DNA from: Azorinus chamasolen
Lineage: Eukaryota; Mollusca; Bivalvia; Cardiida; Solecurtidae
Length of the DNA: 64,000 nucleotides
Direction of reading: 5' to 3'
Assembly (NCBI GenBank): GCA_963576725.1
Contig: OY755242.1
Coordinates: forward strand, 3,117,593 to 3,181,592
Shown here: piece after piece, positions 1 to 9,989 of the stretch
Numbering within the stretch: the first letter of the stretch is position 1
Layout of the letters: each line of letters opens with the position of its first letter
Program-made: the position numbers and the translations under genes
The notes under the pieces: model-generated
What the model was told of the DNA's origin: nothing
The model's database searches: none
Seen by the model: the letters and a program-made list of their open reading frames with translations, nothing else

Positions 1-95
1 TTGTTACCATATGACAATTTATGTAAGATTGTATGACAGAAAAGATAATATATCACTCTTTCTTCCAGAAATACGCCTCTCTATGCCTTCACAAG

Positions 96-160
96 TAGAG
101 TAGACCAAGATCAGATGGCTCCTATAGGTGCAGTCTGATCAGGGTCTGCTCTGTTTGGTT
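96..160. repeat. Palindromic core of piggyBac-type MITE (partial copy)
   Basis: A GAGTAGACC...GATCAGATGGCTCC arm faces a GATCAGGGTCTGCTCTGTTT arm across a short spacer. The same interrupted palindrome recurs about twenty times in this window, and the flanking 'ctacagtttctgccaagacc' stretch is also part of the family. No complete terminal inverted repeats are seen here. Bases 1-95 hold nothing else I recognise. Confidence 0.6.
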
Positions 161-238
161 ATTCACAAAACAGATATGATTCTACAGTTTCTGCCAAGAC
201 CACAATTTCTCAGTCTATGTGTTATTGAAACAATTAAT

Positions 239-1899
239 ACAAGAGGGCCAAGATGGCCCTTAATCGCTCACCTGATTACCATAGATTTAAGATTTTTGCA
301 AGGTAGCCCATGGGTAGGGTCAATATTGACCTAAGGGACAATATATGAACAATGTTGATATTGGATCATGAGCAGTGGATCATGAGCAGTGGTTTTGCAG
401 AACAAGATTTTCAAAGATTTAGTATATTGATTTTATCAAGACAATGATTCTGACCAATGAAGATTGGGCTAAATATGTGCTCTCTAAAGTAATTTTTCTA
501 AGATTTGACCTAGTGACCTACTTTTTATTCCCACCCAACCCATGATCACACTCAACCTTGATATCACCAAGACAAACACTCTGAGCAAGTTTGAGGAAGA
601 CTGGGTTAAAAATGTGGCCACTGGAGTGTAAACTAGATTTCTCTAAGATATGACCCAGTGACCTACTTTTTGACCTCACATAACCCACTTTCAAACTTGT
701 CAAAGATTTTATTAGGACAATCATTCTGACCAATTTTCATGAAGATTTGGCAATAAATGTGACCTCTAGAGTGTTTACAAGGTTTTCGTAATATTTGACC
801 TAGTGACCTAGTTTTTAACCCCACATGACCCACTTTCACACTCGTTTGAGATTTTATCAAGACAATTATTATGACTAAGTTTCATGAAGATTGGACAAAA
901 ATTGTGACTACTAGAGTGTTCACAAGGTTTTTCTACTGTTTGACCTAGTGACCTAGTTTTTAACTCCACTTGACCCACTTTTAAACTTGGCCGATATTTT
1001 GTCAAGACATTCATTCTGACCAAGTTTCATGAAGATTGGACTAAAATTGTGACCACTAGAGTATTCACAAGGTTTTTCTACTGCTTGACCTAGTGACCTA
1101 ATTTTTTACCCCACATAACCTATTTTTCAAACTCCTCCGAGATTTTATCAAGACAATCATTCTGACCAAGTTTTATGAAAATATGGCAAAAAATGTGACC
1201 TGTAGAAGGTTCACAAGGTTTTCCTACTATTTGACCTAGTGACCTAGTTTTTAACTCCACTTGACCCACTTTCAATCTTGTCCGAGATTTTATAAAGACA
1301 TTCATTCTGACCATGTTTCATGAAGATTAGACTACAATTGTGACTACTAGAGTGTTCACAAGGTTTTTCTACTGTTTGACCTAGTGACCTAGTTTTTAAC
1401 TCCACTTGACCCACTTTTAAACTTGGCCGATATTTTGTCAAGACATTCATTCTGACCAAGTTTCATGAAGATTGGACTAAAATTGTGACCACTAGAGTAT
1501 TCACAAGGTTTTTCTACTGCTTGACCTGGTGACCTAATTTTTTACCCCACATAACCTATTTTTCAAACTCCTCCGAGATTTTATCAAGACAATCATTCTG
1601 ACCAAGTTTTATGAAAATATGGCAAAAAATGTGACCTGTAGAAGGTTCACAAGGTTTTCCTACTATTTGACCTAGTGACCTAGTTTTTAACTCCACTTGA
1701 CCCACTTTCAATCTTGTCCGAGATTTTATCAAGACATTCATTCTGACCATGTTTCATGAAGATTAGACTACAATTGTGACCACTAGAGTGTTCACAAGCA
1801 AATTGTTGACGACACACGACGGACGACGGACGAAGGAAATTCAAGTCTCCCAAAGTCTCCCAAAAGCTCACCCTGAGCTTCGCTCAGGTGAGCTAAAAA
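239..1899 (+). mobile_element. Helentron/pearl-like non-autonomous element A1
   Basis: The element opens ACAAGAG followed by a GGGCC/GGCCC hairpin and the subterminal word GCTCACCTG (266-274). A nine-unit 145-bp array fills the centre, followed by a GACGGACGACGGACG-type tract. The 3' end is a hairpin whose right arm contains CAGGTGAGC (1885-1893), the exact complement of the 5' word, then CTAAAAA. Short subterminal inverted repeats, a 3' stem-loop and central tandem repeats are features of Helentron-associated elements (DINE-1, bivalve pearl). It codes for nothing; apparent minus-strand reading frames are array artefacts. The assignment to Helentrons is inferred from architecture only. Confidence 0.65.
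506..1812. repeat. 145-bp tandem array inside A1
   Basis: The marker TGACCTAGTGACCTA (or a near variant) starts at 506, 651, 796, 941, 1086, 1232, 1377, 1522 and 1668, giving spacings of 145 or 146 bp. The block 941-1376 is repeated almost exactly at 1377-1812, so the last part of the array is a 436-bp, three-unit higher-order repeat. Confidence 0.9.
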
Positions 1900-2169
1900 T
1901 TAATATGGATGATATCATTATTGAGTAAAAGCAAACACCACATTTTAAAGCAATAGAACATTTTGTTCCAACAAACAACTGCAAAAATGTTATTATAAAG
2001 GCTAACAGTTTGACTCTAAATGAGACAACCTGTAACATGGCAACTTGTAAGGACTGTAAATTTATTTTTCAAAAAAATTGGAAGAAAATTAACTTTAAAA
2101 TTGAAGCAGAGTGCAATTACTTCGAATGAAAAGAGTTAATCTGTCTAGCTAAAACATGTTTAACCTAGC
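1900..2169. other. Unannotated AT-rich spacer
   Basis: Between A1 and the LTR retrotransposon I see no reading frame, repeat or splice-like signal. Confidence 0.5.
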
Positions 2170-2173
2170 ATAT
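2170..2173. repeat. Target-site duplication (ATAT), left
   Basis: ATAT directly abuts the outer edge of the LTR at 2174 and is matched by ATAT at 8753-8756, directly after the other LTR. Confidence 0.7.
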
Positions 2174-3379
2174 TGTTACGTCCAGCTATGGACGTTGGTT
2201 AACGTGAGGGGATAAATATAAATAAATCAAGACGATATCAATTTAAATATTCTGGTGATTGTTATTCAGAATTCTCTAGATTCTTCCACAAATAGATACA
2301 TACGAACTCAAACAACTTATCATACTATGGGCATAGTAAACACCACACACGGCAAACCTCTTGCAAATAGCTCTTGTAAGTGAATTTATCAATGGATCAA
2401 GATCTAATCGATCTGCTTATGTCAATCTCAGTCTTAATGATATAAATCTAGGTGGTGGATCGGTAGCTACAGCACAACGTCAGCGACCGAAGTATTTTAT
2501 AAATAAGTTGCCAAACCGCGTAATTCGAATAAAGCTTTAAATCTGTAAAATGCCAAGATCTGCATTTATTCTATAGATCAGTCGAAATTCTGTCATAAAA
2601 TGAAATGCTTTCATCTATGTTCAATTCGTATGCCTTAAAATGCGCACCATTAGAATGTATATTTCTGAAACAGGCTAGCGTAGTTCTTGACCCTAGCTCA
2701 ACTCCCTCAACTCTCTGATTCTCAGCCAAAAATCCGGCTCTTTTATACTCGCGCTCAGATTCCCCGTCAAAAAGTGGTAGGAAACCGACAAAAAGAAGGT
2801 TGGAAAAGGTCACGTGATTCGTCCCCGTCAAAACTGACTGGAAACCGTCAAGTTTTGACGGGCTGATCAAGTGGTTGAACAGTCAAATACTGGTTGGTGG
2901 TTGGAAATGCTAGGTAACGCGCGTGAAAACATTCAGCCTCCGGTTACATATAAAGAACTATGTTATACTGTTTGAAAATATTAGAAACTAGTTTGATCAT
3001 GGAAACTCGCCAACAAAATCCCAAAATAAATATGTACCATAGGGAAATAGATATCTTGAGCCTTTCTTTTTGGCATAGCTATGGTAATTCTGTCTGCTTT
3101 GAGCGTTATTTCTATAGTAAACAACCCACAATGCATCACTGTAGCAACCAAGATGGCGGACATTATACTGTAGCACCTCACATACTAGGCCCTAAAATCG
3201 AGTGCATTTCAGCTAAACAAATAAATATGAGGATTAAAACATGCATGTGCCAAGTCAAGTAAGAAAAGATACAGCTTTCTAGCAAGTGAAACTGGAATGA
3301 CAACACGATGCACAGTGTATTTCATCCTCTGTCTCTGGGGTCAGAAGTCGACGTACATGAGTGCATCGCGGATGCTACA
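2174..3379 (-). repeat. 3' LTR of the Gypsy-type element
   Basis: It starts TGTTACGTCC and ends GATGCTACA on the plus strand, with almost the same sequence as 7547-8752. Being downstream of pol on the minus strand it is the 3' LTR. A 100-aa plus-strand frame inside (2960-3262) is also in the other LTR because the LTRs are copies; I do not treat it as a gene. Confidence 0.95.
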
Positions 3380-3393
3380 TTACCCCCCTCTTT
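3380..3393 (-). promoter_or_regulatory. Polypurine tract
   Basis: On the minus strand AAAGAGGGGGGTAA directly precedes the 3' LTR start (TGTAGC). This is the expected position and composition of the plus-strand primer. Confidence 0.85.
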
Positions 3394-4438
3394 GATAGGC
3401 AAAGCTCCCGCTGCCTACAATTCTAAACATAAAGAACAGTACTTATAACAATAAAGTTTAGCTGTTCAGCAGTATCTTTTACAATACCACATGCAAAGTA
3501 TTTATCACAAATCAAAGATTTTTGTACCTGTAACCTTGTAACTTTTAAATATAATAACACTTTAAACAATCTTGCTTTATAACAAGAATACTTAACAAGT
3601 AAATGTGAAAGTTGCCACCTCTGTCCGGCTTCCCATAAAGTAATGTGTCAAGACGTAATGCATTGACACGGTTAACTTTATGAACAAATTCTCAAGAGGT
3701 AGATACCATTGTCCTCGGCTCCTAATCCTATAGACACTGAAAAGTATAGGACAAATTCCATATCTGCAATATCACAGAACATAAATCAAACAACCTATTA
3801 CAGTAAAACGTCTCTGTAAAATTACCTCTCAAAGAAAATTTAACCTATGTAGTTGCAAAAGTGCCATGGTTACAGGCTAATTAAGATTGCAATACTCATT
3901 ATTTCTGAATAGCAAGTGCATCCATGTGCCAAATAACCTTCGATTAAGCAGCTGTATTTAATACAAACAAATTGGAGTTGACACCGTGCTATTCAGAAAT
4001 GAAAATAAGCATGGCTTTACACCATACTTAATATAATGAGTTAAAGTAGCGTCACAACTATGCGTCACAAATATTTGAATATTGTATCACAACGCTGGAA
4101 TGTCAATCTTCCCAAAATAGTGTCTATCACTGGATATATGTGTAATGTTTATGGTACGGATAGTAACATCAGTTTTAACATTGCGTCCGTAGATATTGGC
4201 TTCAGTCACTGCGTACTACACGATATCACTACGGTCTCATAGTGTACCCTATTACTGTACATCTATTCGTAACGCGATTAAATGTTCACACAATGTACAG
4301 TTATACACAAATGTACTTTCTTAATGCGCAATTTCGTAAGCTATAACTTTTTAAAAAAACAAAACAACATAATTATCACAGTTCGAGATGAATGATTGGT
4401 ATTTCGCGTAAAATGTCTTAATCGCATTGCCACTATCC
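3394..4438 (-). other. Untranslated 3' region of the LTR element
   Basis: About 1 kb lies between the pol stop and the PPT. I find no env-like frame, zinc finger or tandem repeat in it. Such a long untranslated stretch is atypical for a compact Gypsy element and may carry packaging signals or be captured sequence; this is not decidable from sequence alone. Confidence 0.5.
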
Positions 4439-5604
4439 TTAGTGGGATGTCACGACTCGGTCGGAACACAACTTCTTAGGTGCCAATCGTGGAGGGTGCC
4501 GTCCTGCATACGGTTTTAGCCTGTTGTGATGGACACCAATTTCCCACTCATCCTTGAAGAAGGTATCCTTGTATTTGATCAGGAGTCTGGCTACCACTTG
4601 CCGCTCATAACTACCATTTCCCTTAGTGGACCGTTCACACAAGGCTTGTGAGTATGCTGGTACATCTGTCTCCCTTCCCAATTCGTGTGGATTTTCTTCT
4701 GTTGCAGCTTCCTTTGGGGTCATTGCCACTCTACGGATTCTGTGCCTGTCGTCATCCTTGCTCTCTTCCTTTGTGAAGACGCTCACTATCCGTTCTACTC
4801 GCTCTGCCTTTCCAACCTCCGTATCTTGTTCAAGCTGTATATCGGTGGAGAATGGGTTTAGCAGTCTTGCTTTGCATGTGGGTGCAGCATTGATGTTGAC
4901 AAGGGTTGTTGCCATTAATAGGGGGTATGCTTCTGTAAAATTGTCTGTTGGCTCCAGGAGATAGTCTGCTCGGCGATCCTCGTCACCCTCATTCCGGTCA
5001 ACATAAACATCTACTACCGTCTCGCTAAGTGCTGGGATGTTAAAGTCATCTACCATTACTACCTTTCTAGTCTTTCCTCCCTTGCTAATCTGAAAACACG
5101 GTATTTCGACCCCGTCGAAAATTACTTTGTTCTTACTAAGGAGAATATCTGCTGCCTTCCCATTCCCGCCCAGGACGTCATACCCCAGCAGAACGTCATC
5201 CTCTATTTCGGCTACTATAGCCTCCCTGACGATCTCTAAGGCTGAACCCAGTCCCAACGTGAAATCGGCCTTCCCTTTCTCCTTAATAGGCAACCCACCT
5301 GCTCCCTTTAAGCAAACAGACTTCCGTAATAATGGCCTTCTATTTTCTGGTATTTTGTCGTATACCCTTGTAGATATCACCGTCCTAGAAGCTCCTGTGT
5401 CTGTGGTGAATATTACCGGTATACCTTCTACAGCTCCACTTATATATATCCCATCACCCAGTCCCTTCTTTGGTAGTTTACATTTGTTGCCATCAACACT
5501 TTCAACATCAATGCATGATTCTTCTTTACTTGTCCCACATGTTTGGCCTTCCTCGTTGCTGCTTAATTGGACCTCTCTTTGGTCGCAAGAGCCGGTCCCC
5601 TGTA
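4439..5604 (-). CDS. Retropepsin plus truncated pol (expressed by -1 frameshift)
   Basis: This frame is -1 relative to gag and open from the slippery site to a stop at 4439. A methionine occurs only at 5380, inside the protease, so frameshifted expression as Gag-Pro is more likely than independent initiation. The catalytic motif DTGAS lies upstream of that Met (about 5400), in a context of VIFTTDTGASRTVIS, followed by a flap/second half with LLGYDVL. The protein continues to LIKYKDTFFKDEWEIG, typical of the N-terminal edge of Gypsy RT, then changes directly to VHHNRLKPYAG, typical of the tail after integrase. The junction is near 4530-4536. RT, RNase H and catalytic integrase are absent but the frame is preserved, so the product would be a protease with a short hybrid tail. 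Confidence 0.85.
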
Positions 5605-7434
5605 GTTTAAATTATTGTTTCGGTCATTGTAATCCGTTTGCTTTTCAAACTGCTCCCCAGTCGACCTCTCTCTCCTATGTTTTCTTTCGGGGCAGTCACG
5701 AGCAAAGTGACCCATTTTTCTGCAGTTGAAGCATTCGACAATTTTTCCTCTCTTGCCAGCTTGCTTCTCTGTGGCTGTCGGCTTTCTTTCTTCAATGTTG
5801 TCGAGCTTCTTTAATATTTTCTCGAGGATTTCTTCTAAACCTTTTGCTTCTGTTACATTGGCACAATCATTTCTCTTACAACTGGTCTGAAGGTGGTTCT
5901 CTTGATTAGAGGGTGTCTCATGTTGCTCTTTATCCTTGCTACATGTATAAGTTCTTTCATCCTCTAGCCGCCTTGTGCTCTCTCTTTGGCGTCTGTCATG
6001 AAACTCTCTTCGACGGGTTTGAAGCAGGTTCACCACATGAAAAACTGCCTCGTCTATTGTTGTTGGTTCTTTGTGATATTCGACCTCGAATCTCACATCG
6101 TCATCTCTCAGACCATCCAAGAACTTTCGTACTAGGTCTTCTTCGCGTGTTTGTCTGTCTCTGTACCCATAGGCTTTGTCGTATAAGACCTTCAAATCAG
6201 AGGCATACTGTTCAGCTGTTTCGCCTACCCTCTGGGTCCTACAACTGAATTTGGCTGCAAATGCCCTAGGTGTCTCAATCACTCTGTATCTACAATCAAG
6301 TTCATGTGCAACTTGTTTGTAACTAGACAGAAAGCTTGAAGGTAGCTGGGTGAAAACAAATTCTGCTGCTTTGCCCTCTATTCTTGGTAGAAGGTGGTCT
6401 AGCTTTTCATCTTCTGTCAGTCCAAACCTTTGAGTGATGGTTTCGAACCTCGCATGCCAAACACGCCACTCTTCATCGCCAGTGAATGGACTGATCTTGA
6501 TGCCTCCCAAATCATTCAACCGTTTGGGTCTACTAAGTTGTTGGGTCAAAACCCTTTCATTGTACTCTTGGGGTTGGAGTGCCACACTATCTGGCCTATA
6601 TCTGGCTTGCACTGCTGGATCTAAGTCTACACTGTTGTTGTTTCGAGTGTTTTGATCTGGATCTAACATTGCTGATGGTACCTGCCTTGTCCTTAAAGAT
6701 TCATTGGCATAATATTGGCTTGGGTGCTTGTTTTGTATATTATGGGCAATATGTCTGTAATTGTCAGGGTCTACACATGTGTTCATTTCTTGTGTATGGT
6801 TGTGATAAACTCTGTTTGGTGCATGTTTTGAGGGAGACTGATGTGCCCTTTCTGAAGCTTGCTTATCTATACTATGAATGGTATCTCTACATGAAACCCT
6901 GGGGCTTTTATTAGAGTAAATTGGGTAATTCCTAGTCTGGAATGTGGCTACGTCACTATTACGTGAGCTGTATGACGTCACTCTATCAGCATGTTGATTA
7001 TGGTGTGTGTTTTGTGTATCTGAATTCACGTTGTGTGTATTCTTTTGACTGGATTTTAAGGAATTTAACTGACTGCTCATCTGGGTGAGTACATCTGTTA
7101 TATTGGACAGAATACTGGCTACTTCTGTGTTGTAGTTTCCTGTCGTATCATTCTGTTTGTCACCTAAATCAAGCTGTGTACTGGTCTGACTTCTTGCCAT
7201 GTGCTCATGTGTTGTGGACTGATTTAAATGTGTATGCGCAGAACTATGTCTTGGACTTTGCCTTTGAACAATGATCTCCGGCGAGATCGGTCTCTCGTGT
7301 ATAGTTGATTCACTGGGTCTTCCCTTGGGTGAGTGATAAGGGCTGGACAGTTCACTATGTGAGTTGCATGGCGAACGGGTCACTGGTTTGAAGGAAATTA
7401 CCCCCTCACTGTCAGCGGATCTTGGGCTGTGCAT
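5563..7434 (-). CDS. gag: gag polyprotein of the Gypsy-type element
   Basis: The 623-residue frame begins at an ATG about 110 bp inside the PBS. The first ~300 residues are polar low complexity, rich in Ser, His, Gln and Asn. Residues ~305-470 form a Retrotrans_gag-like capsid region (FTGDEEWRVWHARFE, then helices up to VNLLQTRR). A Lys/Glu-rich linker follows, then one nucleocapsid zinc knuckle CFNCRKMGHFARDC at about 568-581, with basic residues after it. The stop at 5563 lies about 40 nt after a UUUAAAC slippery site, so a fraction of ribosomes should continue into protease. The frame is intact, consistent with recent activity in trans or in cis for assembly. Confidence 0.92.
   Translation of the reverse strand: MHSPRSADSEGVISFKPVTRSPCNSHSELSSPYHSPKGRPSESTIHERPISPEIIVQRQSPRHSSAHTHLNQSTTHEHMARSQTSTQLDLGDKQNDTTGNYNTEVASILSNITDVLTQMSSQLNSLKSSQKNTHNVNSDTQNTHHNQHADRVTSYSSRNSDVATFQTRNYPIYSNKSPRVSCRDTIHSIDKQASERAHQSPSKHAPNRVYHNHTQEMNTCVDPDNYRHIAHNIQNKHPSQYYANESLRTRQVPSAMLDPDQNTRNNNSVDLDPAVQARYRPDSVALQPQEYNERVLTQQLSRPKRLNDLGGIKISPFTGDEEWRVWHARFETITQRFGLTEDEKLDHLLPRIEGKAAEFVFTQLPSSFLSSYKQVAHELDCRYRVIETPRAFAAKFSCRTQRVGETAEQYASDLKVLYDKAYGYRDRQTREEDLVRKFLDGLRDDDVRFEVEYHKEPTTIDEAVFHVVNLLQTRRREFHDRRQRESTRRLEDERTYTCSKDKEQHETPSNQENHLQTSCKRNDCANVTEAKGLEEILEKILKKLDNIEERKPTATEKQAGKRGKIVECFNCRKMGHFARDCPERKHRRERSTGEQFEKQTDYNDRNNNLNYRGPALATKERSN
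5569..5611 (-). promoter_or_regulatory. -1 ribosomal frameshift signal (UUUAAAC + stem-loop)
   Basis: On the minus strand the heptamer TTTAAAC (5611 to 5605) sits in the gag frame as T TTA AAC, exactly X XXY YYZ. Six nucleotides downstream a hairpin begins: GGACC (5598-5594) pairs with GGTCC (5573-5569), and inside it CTCTT (5591-5587) pairs with AAGAG (5579-5575), with a 7-nt loop. A -1 shift here enters the open protease frame. Heptamer and spacing match classical -1 sites; a pseudoknot partner was not identified. Confidence 0.85.
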
Positions 7435-7524
7435 GCTTACTGTTGGTAGCGTAAACTGTTACTAATTTACTTAAGAGATTCAAAAGATAGGTTCGTATCG
7501 CTGGATCTGGTTAAAATACAAAAT

Positions 7525-7542
7525 CCCACCGCTCTGTCACCA
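7525..7542 (-). promoter_or_regulatory. Candidate primer-binding site
   Basis: Four bases inside the 5' LTR edge the minus strand reads TGGTGACAGAGCGGTGGG. TGG is the complement of the universal tRNA CCA end, and the position is right. I cannot name the tRNA. Confidence 0.7.
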
Positions 7543-7546
7543 TAAA

Positions 7547-8752
7547 TGTTACGTCCGGCTATGGACGTTGGTTAACGTGAGGGGATAAAATATAAATAAA
7601 TCGAGACGATATCAATTTAAATATTCTGGTGATTGTTATTCAGAATTCTCTAGATTCTTCCACAAATAGATACATACGAACTCAAACAACTTATCATACT
7701 ATGGGCATAGTAAACACCACACACGGCAAACCTCTTGCAAATAGCTCTTGTAAGTGAATTTATCAATGGATCAAGATCTAATCGATCTGCTTATGTCAAT
7801 CTCAGTCTTAATGATATAAATCTAGGTGGTGGATCGGTAGCTACAGCACAACGTCAGCGACCGAAGTATTTTATAAATAAGTTGCCAAACCGCGTAATTC
7901 GAATAAAGCTTTAAATCTGTAAAATGCCAAGATCTGCATTTATTCTATAGATCAGTCGAAATTCTGTCATAAAATGAAATGCTTTCATCTATGTTCAATT
8001 CGTATGCCTTAAAATGCGCACCATTAGAATGTATATTTCTGAAACAGGCTAGCGTAGTTCTTGACCCTAGCTCAACTCCCTCAACTCTCTGATTCTCAGC
8101 CAAAAATCCGGCTCTTTTATACTCGCGCTCAGATTCCCCGTCAAAAAGTGGTAGGAAACTGACAAAAGAAGGTTGGAAAAGGTCACGTGATTCGTCCCCG
8201 TCAAAACTGACTGGAAACCGTCAAGTTTTGACGGGCTGATCAAGTGGTTGTACAGTCAAATACTGGTTGGTGGTTGGAAATGCTAGGTAACGCGCGTGAA
8301 AACATTCAGCCTCCGGTTACATATAAAGAACTATGTTATACTGTTTGAAAATATTACAAACTAGTTTGATCATGGAAACTCGCCAACAAAATCCCAAAAT
8401 AAATATGTACCATAGGGAAATAGATATCTTGAGCCTTTCTTTTTGGCATAGCTATGGTAATTCTGTCTGCTTTGAGCGTTATTTCTATAGTAAACAACCC
8501 ACAATGCATCACTGTAGCAACCAAGATGGCGGACATTATACTGTAGCACCTCACATACTAGGCCCTAAAATCGAGTGCATTTCAGCTAAACAAATAAATA
8601 TGAGGATTAAAACATGCATGTGCCAAGTCAAGTAAGAAAAGATACAGCTTTCTAGCAAGTGAAACTGGAATGACAACACGATGCACAGTGTATTTCATCC
8701 TCTGTCTCTGGGGTCAGAAGTCGACGTACATGAGTGCATCGCGGATGCTACA
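7547..8752 (-). repeat. 5' LTR of the Gypsy-type element
   Basis: It lies upstream of gag on the minus strand and has the same length (1206 bp) and termini as 2174-3379. Differences from the other LTR include A/G near the outer edge of the TGTTACGTCC end, C/T at the GGAAAC(C/T)GACAAAA site, A/T in GGTTG(A/T)ACAG, G/C in ATTA(G/C)AAACT and two single-base indels in A-runs. Promoter and poly(A) signals were not mapped. Confidence 0.95.
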
Positions 8753-8756
8753 ATAT
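8753..8756. repeat. Target-site duplication (ATAT), right
   Basis: This matches 2170-2173 on the other side of the element. Confidence 0.7.
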
Positions 8757-8806
8757 TTTAATAGACTGCATCTTTAAATGCACAGTTTTAGATAGATTTG
8801 TATATT

Positions 8807-9209
8807 TAACCCTTTACTCCATGAATATTCACGTAAGAAATAATGATGTCATGAATATTAACCCATTTCTTATGTTGACACCTGTTGATGCCTCTGCAAA
8901 AGCCACTTATTGAAACAATTGTGATAAATAGAGCATTTGTTCCGTATGAATTCTAAAAAATAATTTTTCTAGTAGATCTATTCAAAGAGGTTGGGTCTAA
9001 AAGTAGCCTATCAGCGAATGGGTTAATTTGATCGAGTTGTTATAATAGCACAAGGAGACCGGAATTTTTCACCAAGGCATAATCTGTATAATCATACCAA
9101 TATTATGTCACAAGAAAACGGAGCAGACCCTGATCAGATTGTTCCTGAAGGTCTGGATCTACTCTGTTTGCAAATGTGTAGAAAGGCATAACTATTGGAT
9201 AAGGGTTAA
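8807..9209. mobile_element. piggyBac-type palindromic MITE, outer copy
   Basis: The left end is TTAACCCTTTACTCCATG and the right end GGATAAGGGTTAA, that is TTAA target sites flanking CCCTT...AAGGG termini. It contains the TGAATATTCACGTAAGAAAT module and the palindromic core at 9118-9175. A second MITE is inserted at 8862-9022. piggyBac affinity is inferred from TTAA plus CCC termini, and no transposase is encoded. Confidence 0.65.
8862..9022. mobile_element. Second TTAA MITE nested in the first
   Basis: This copy is bounded by TTAA at 8858-8861 and 9023-9026, with termini CCCATTTC...GAATGGG. It carries the GTGATAAATAGAGCATTTG word that is amplified at 18.8-20.5 kb. The uninterrupted outer sequence (GAATATTAATTAGATCAATT) can be read at about 10836-10855, which confirms a TTAA insertion. 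Confidence 0.7.
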
Positions 9210-9414
9210 AGTACTGATATATATATTTCTACACCAAACTCTATGTTTAGAACTGTCTGTAAGGGCTGACACTTAAATGGTGATCCCAACATAGGTTTTG
9301 GTGGAGAAATAAAGTAGATATTATTGAAACTACTTTAATTCACTTATATCGCGTCTGGGCTTCTGTTCATGTCTTATTTAAGACTGGTATTAATCTGTGA
9401 CACAACAGTAATGT

Positions 9415-9960
9415 ATTCATTCTTTAACCATTTCCCTCATATAAACAACTGGTACCAATCTGTGTTCTAATTCAATCTATAAACCTTTCCCTCATATAAA
9501 CATGTTTTTCACACCTTTGCAAACACAGTAGACCCATATGAGACATCTTGCTTACGGTCATACAATAGATCTGATTCCGCAGTTTCTACCAATACCAAAT
9601 AATCCTGTGTACCTAAGCCATCATAGAAAATCAGCTTGTAAATAGCCCTTTTAATGTCAGAAGGAGCAGTCTGATCTGGATCCGATCAGTTTGCTTGTAG
9701 AGTAATATATATCTGATTCTATAGTTTCTGCCATGACCAAATTTTATTGTATTATCCCTTTAATCTACACCTTGCAAACAGAGTAGACACAGATCAGATG
9801 ATTCCTGTAAGAGCTGCTTGATCAGGGTCTGCTCTATTTGCTTTTAAAATGATATAGATATGATCCTATGGCCAAACATTCCCTTGTCCATGACTTGTGT
9901 CATTAAAAAAGTAATTCATTTAATATTCATGATGTCACTATTTCTTACATGAATATTCAT
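9415..9960. repeat. Fragments of palindromic MITEs
   Basis: Repeated pieces of the family appear: TTTCCCTCATATAAACA (twice), CACAGTAGACCCATATGAGAC, GATCAGATGATTCCTG and ATATTCATTGAGTTATGC. They are interleaved and incomplete. No gene is seen. Confidence 0.55.
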
Positions 9961-9989
9961 TGAGTTATGCGTTAACCCTTCTAAGACAA

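Larger units (their letters stand above)
2174..8752 (-). mobile_element. Gypsy-type LTR retrotransposon, internally deleted, young
   Basis: The element is 6.6 kb with two 1206-bp LTRs, TG...CA termini, a 4-bp TSD, a PBS next to the 5' LTR and a polypurine tract next to the 3' LTR. Reading on the minus strand, it encodes gag (623 aa, CCHC knuckle) and then, in the -1 frame, a retropepsin. The pol frame then jumps from the start of the RT domain straight to an integrase-like C-terminal tail, so RT, RNase H and the integrase core are missing. It should therefore be non-autonomous and need a helper. By eye the LTRs differ by five substitutions and two 1-bp indels, so the insertion is recent. Gypsy/Metaviridae assignment rests on the gag domain, the DTGAS protease and the HNRLKPY tail; the clade is not resolved. 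Confidence 0.9.

Noticed and set aside
808..1871. Series of similar 60-70-aa minus-strand frames
   Set aside because: They follow the 145-bp array period; similarity comes from the repeat, and the frames do not join into a protein.
2960..3262. 100-aa plus-strand frame conserved at 8333-8635
   Set aside because: Both lie in the two LTRs, which are copies made at insertion; identity is not evidence of coding, and the frame is antisense to the element.
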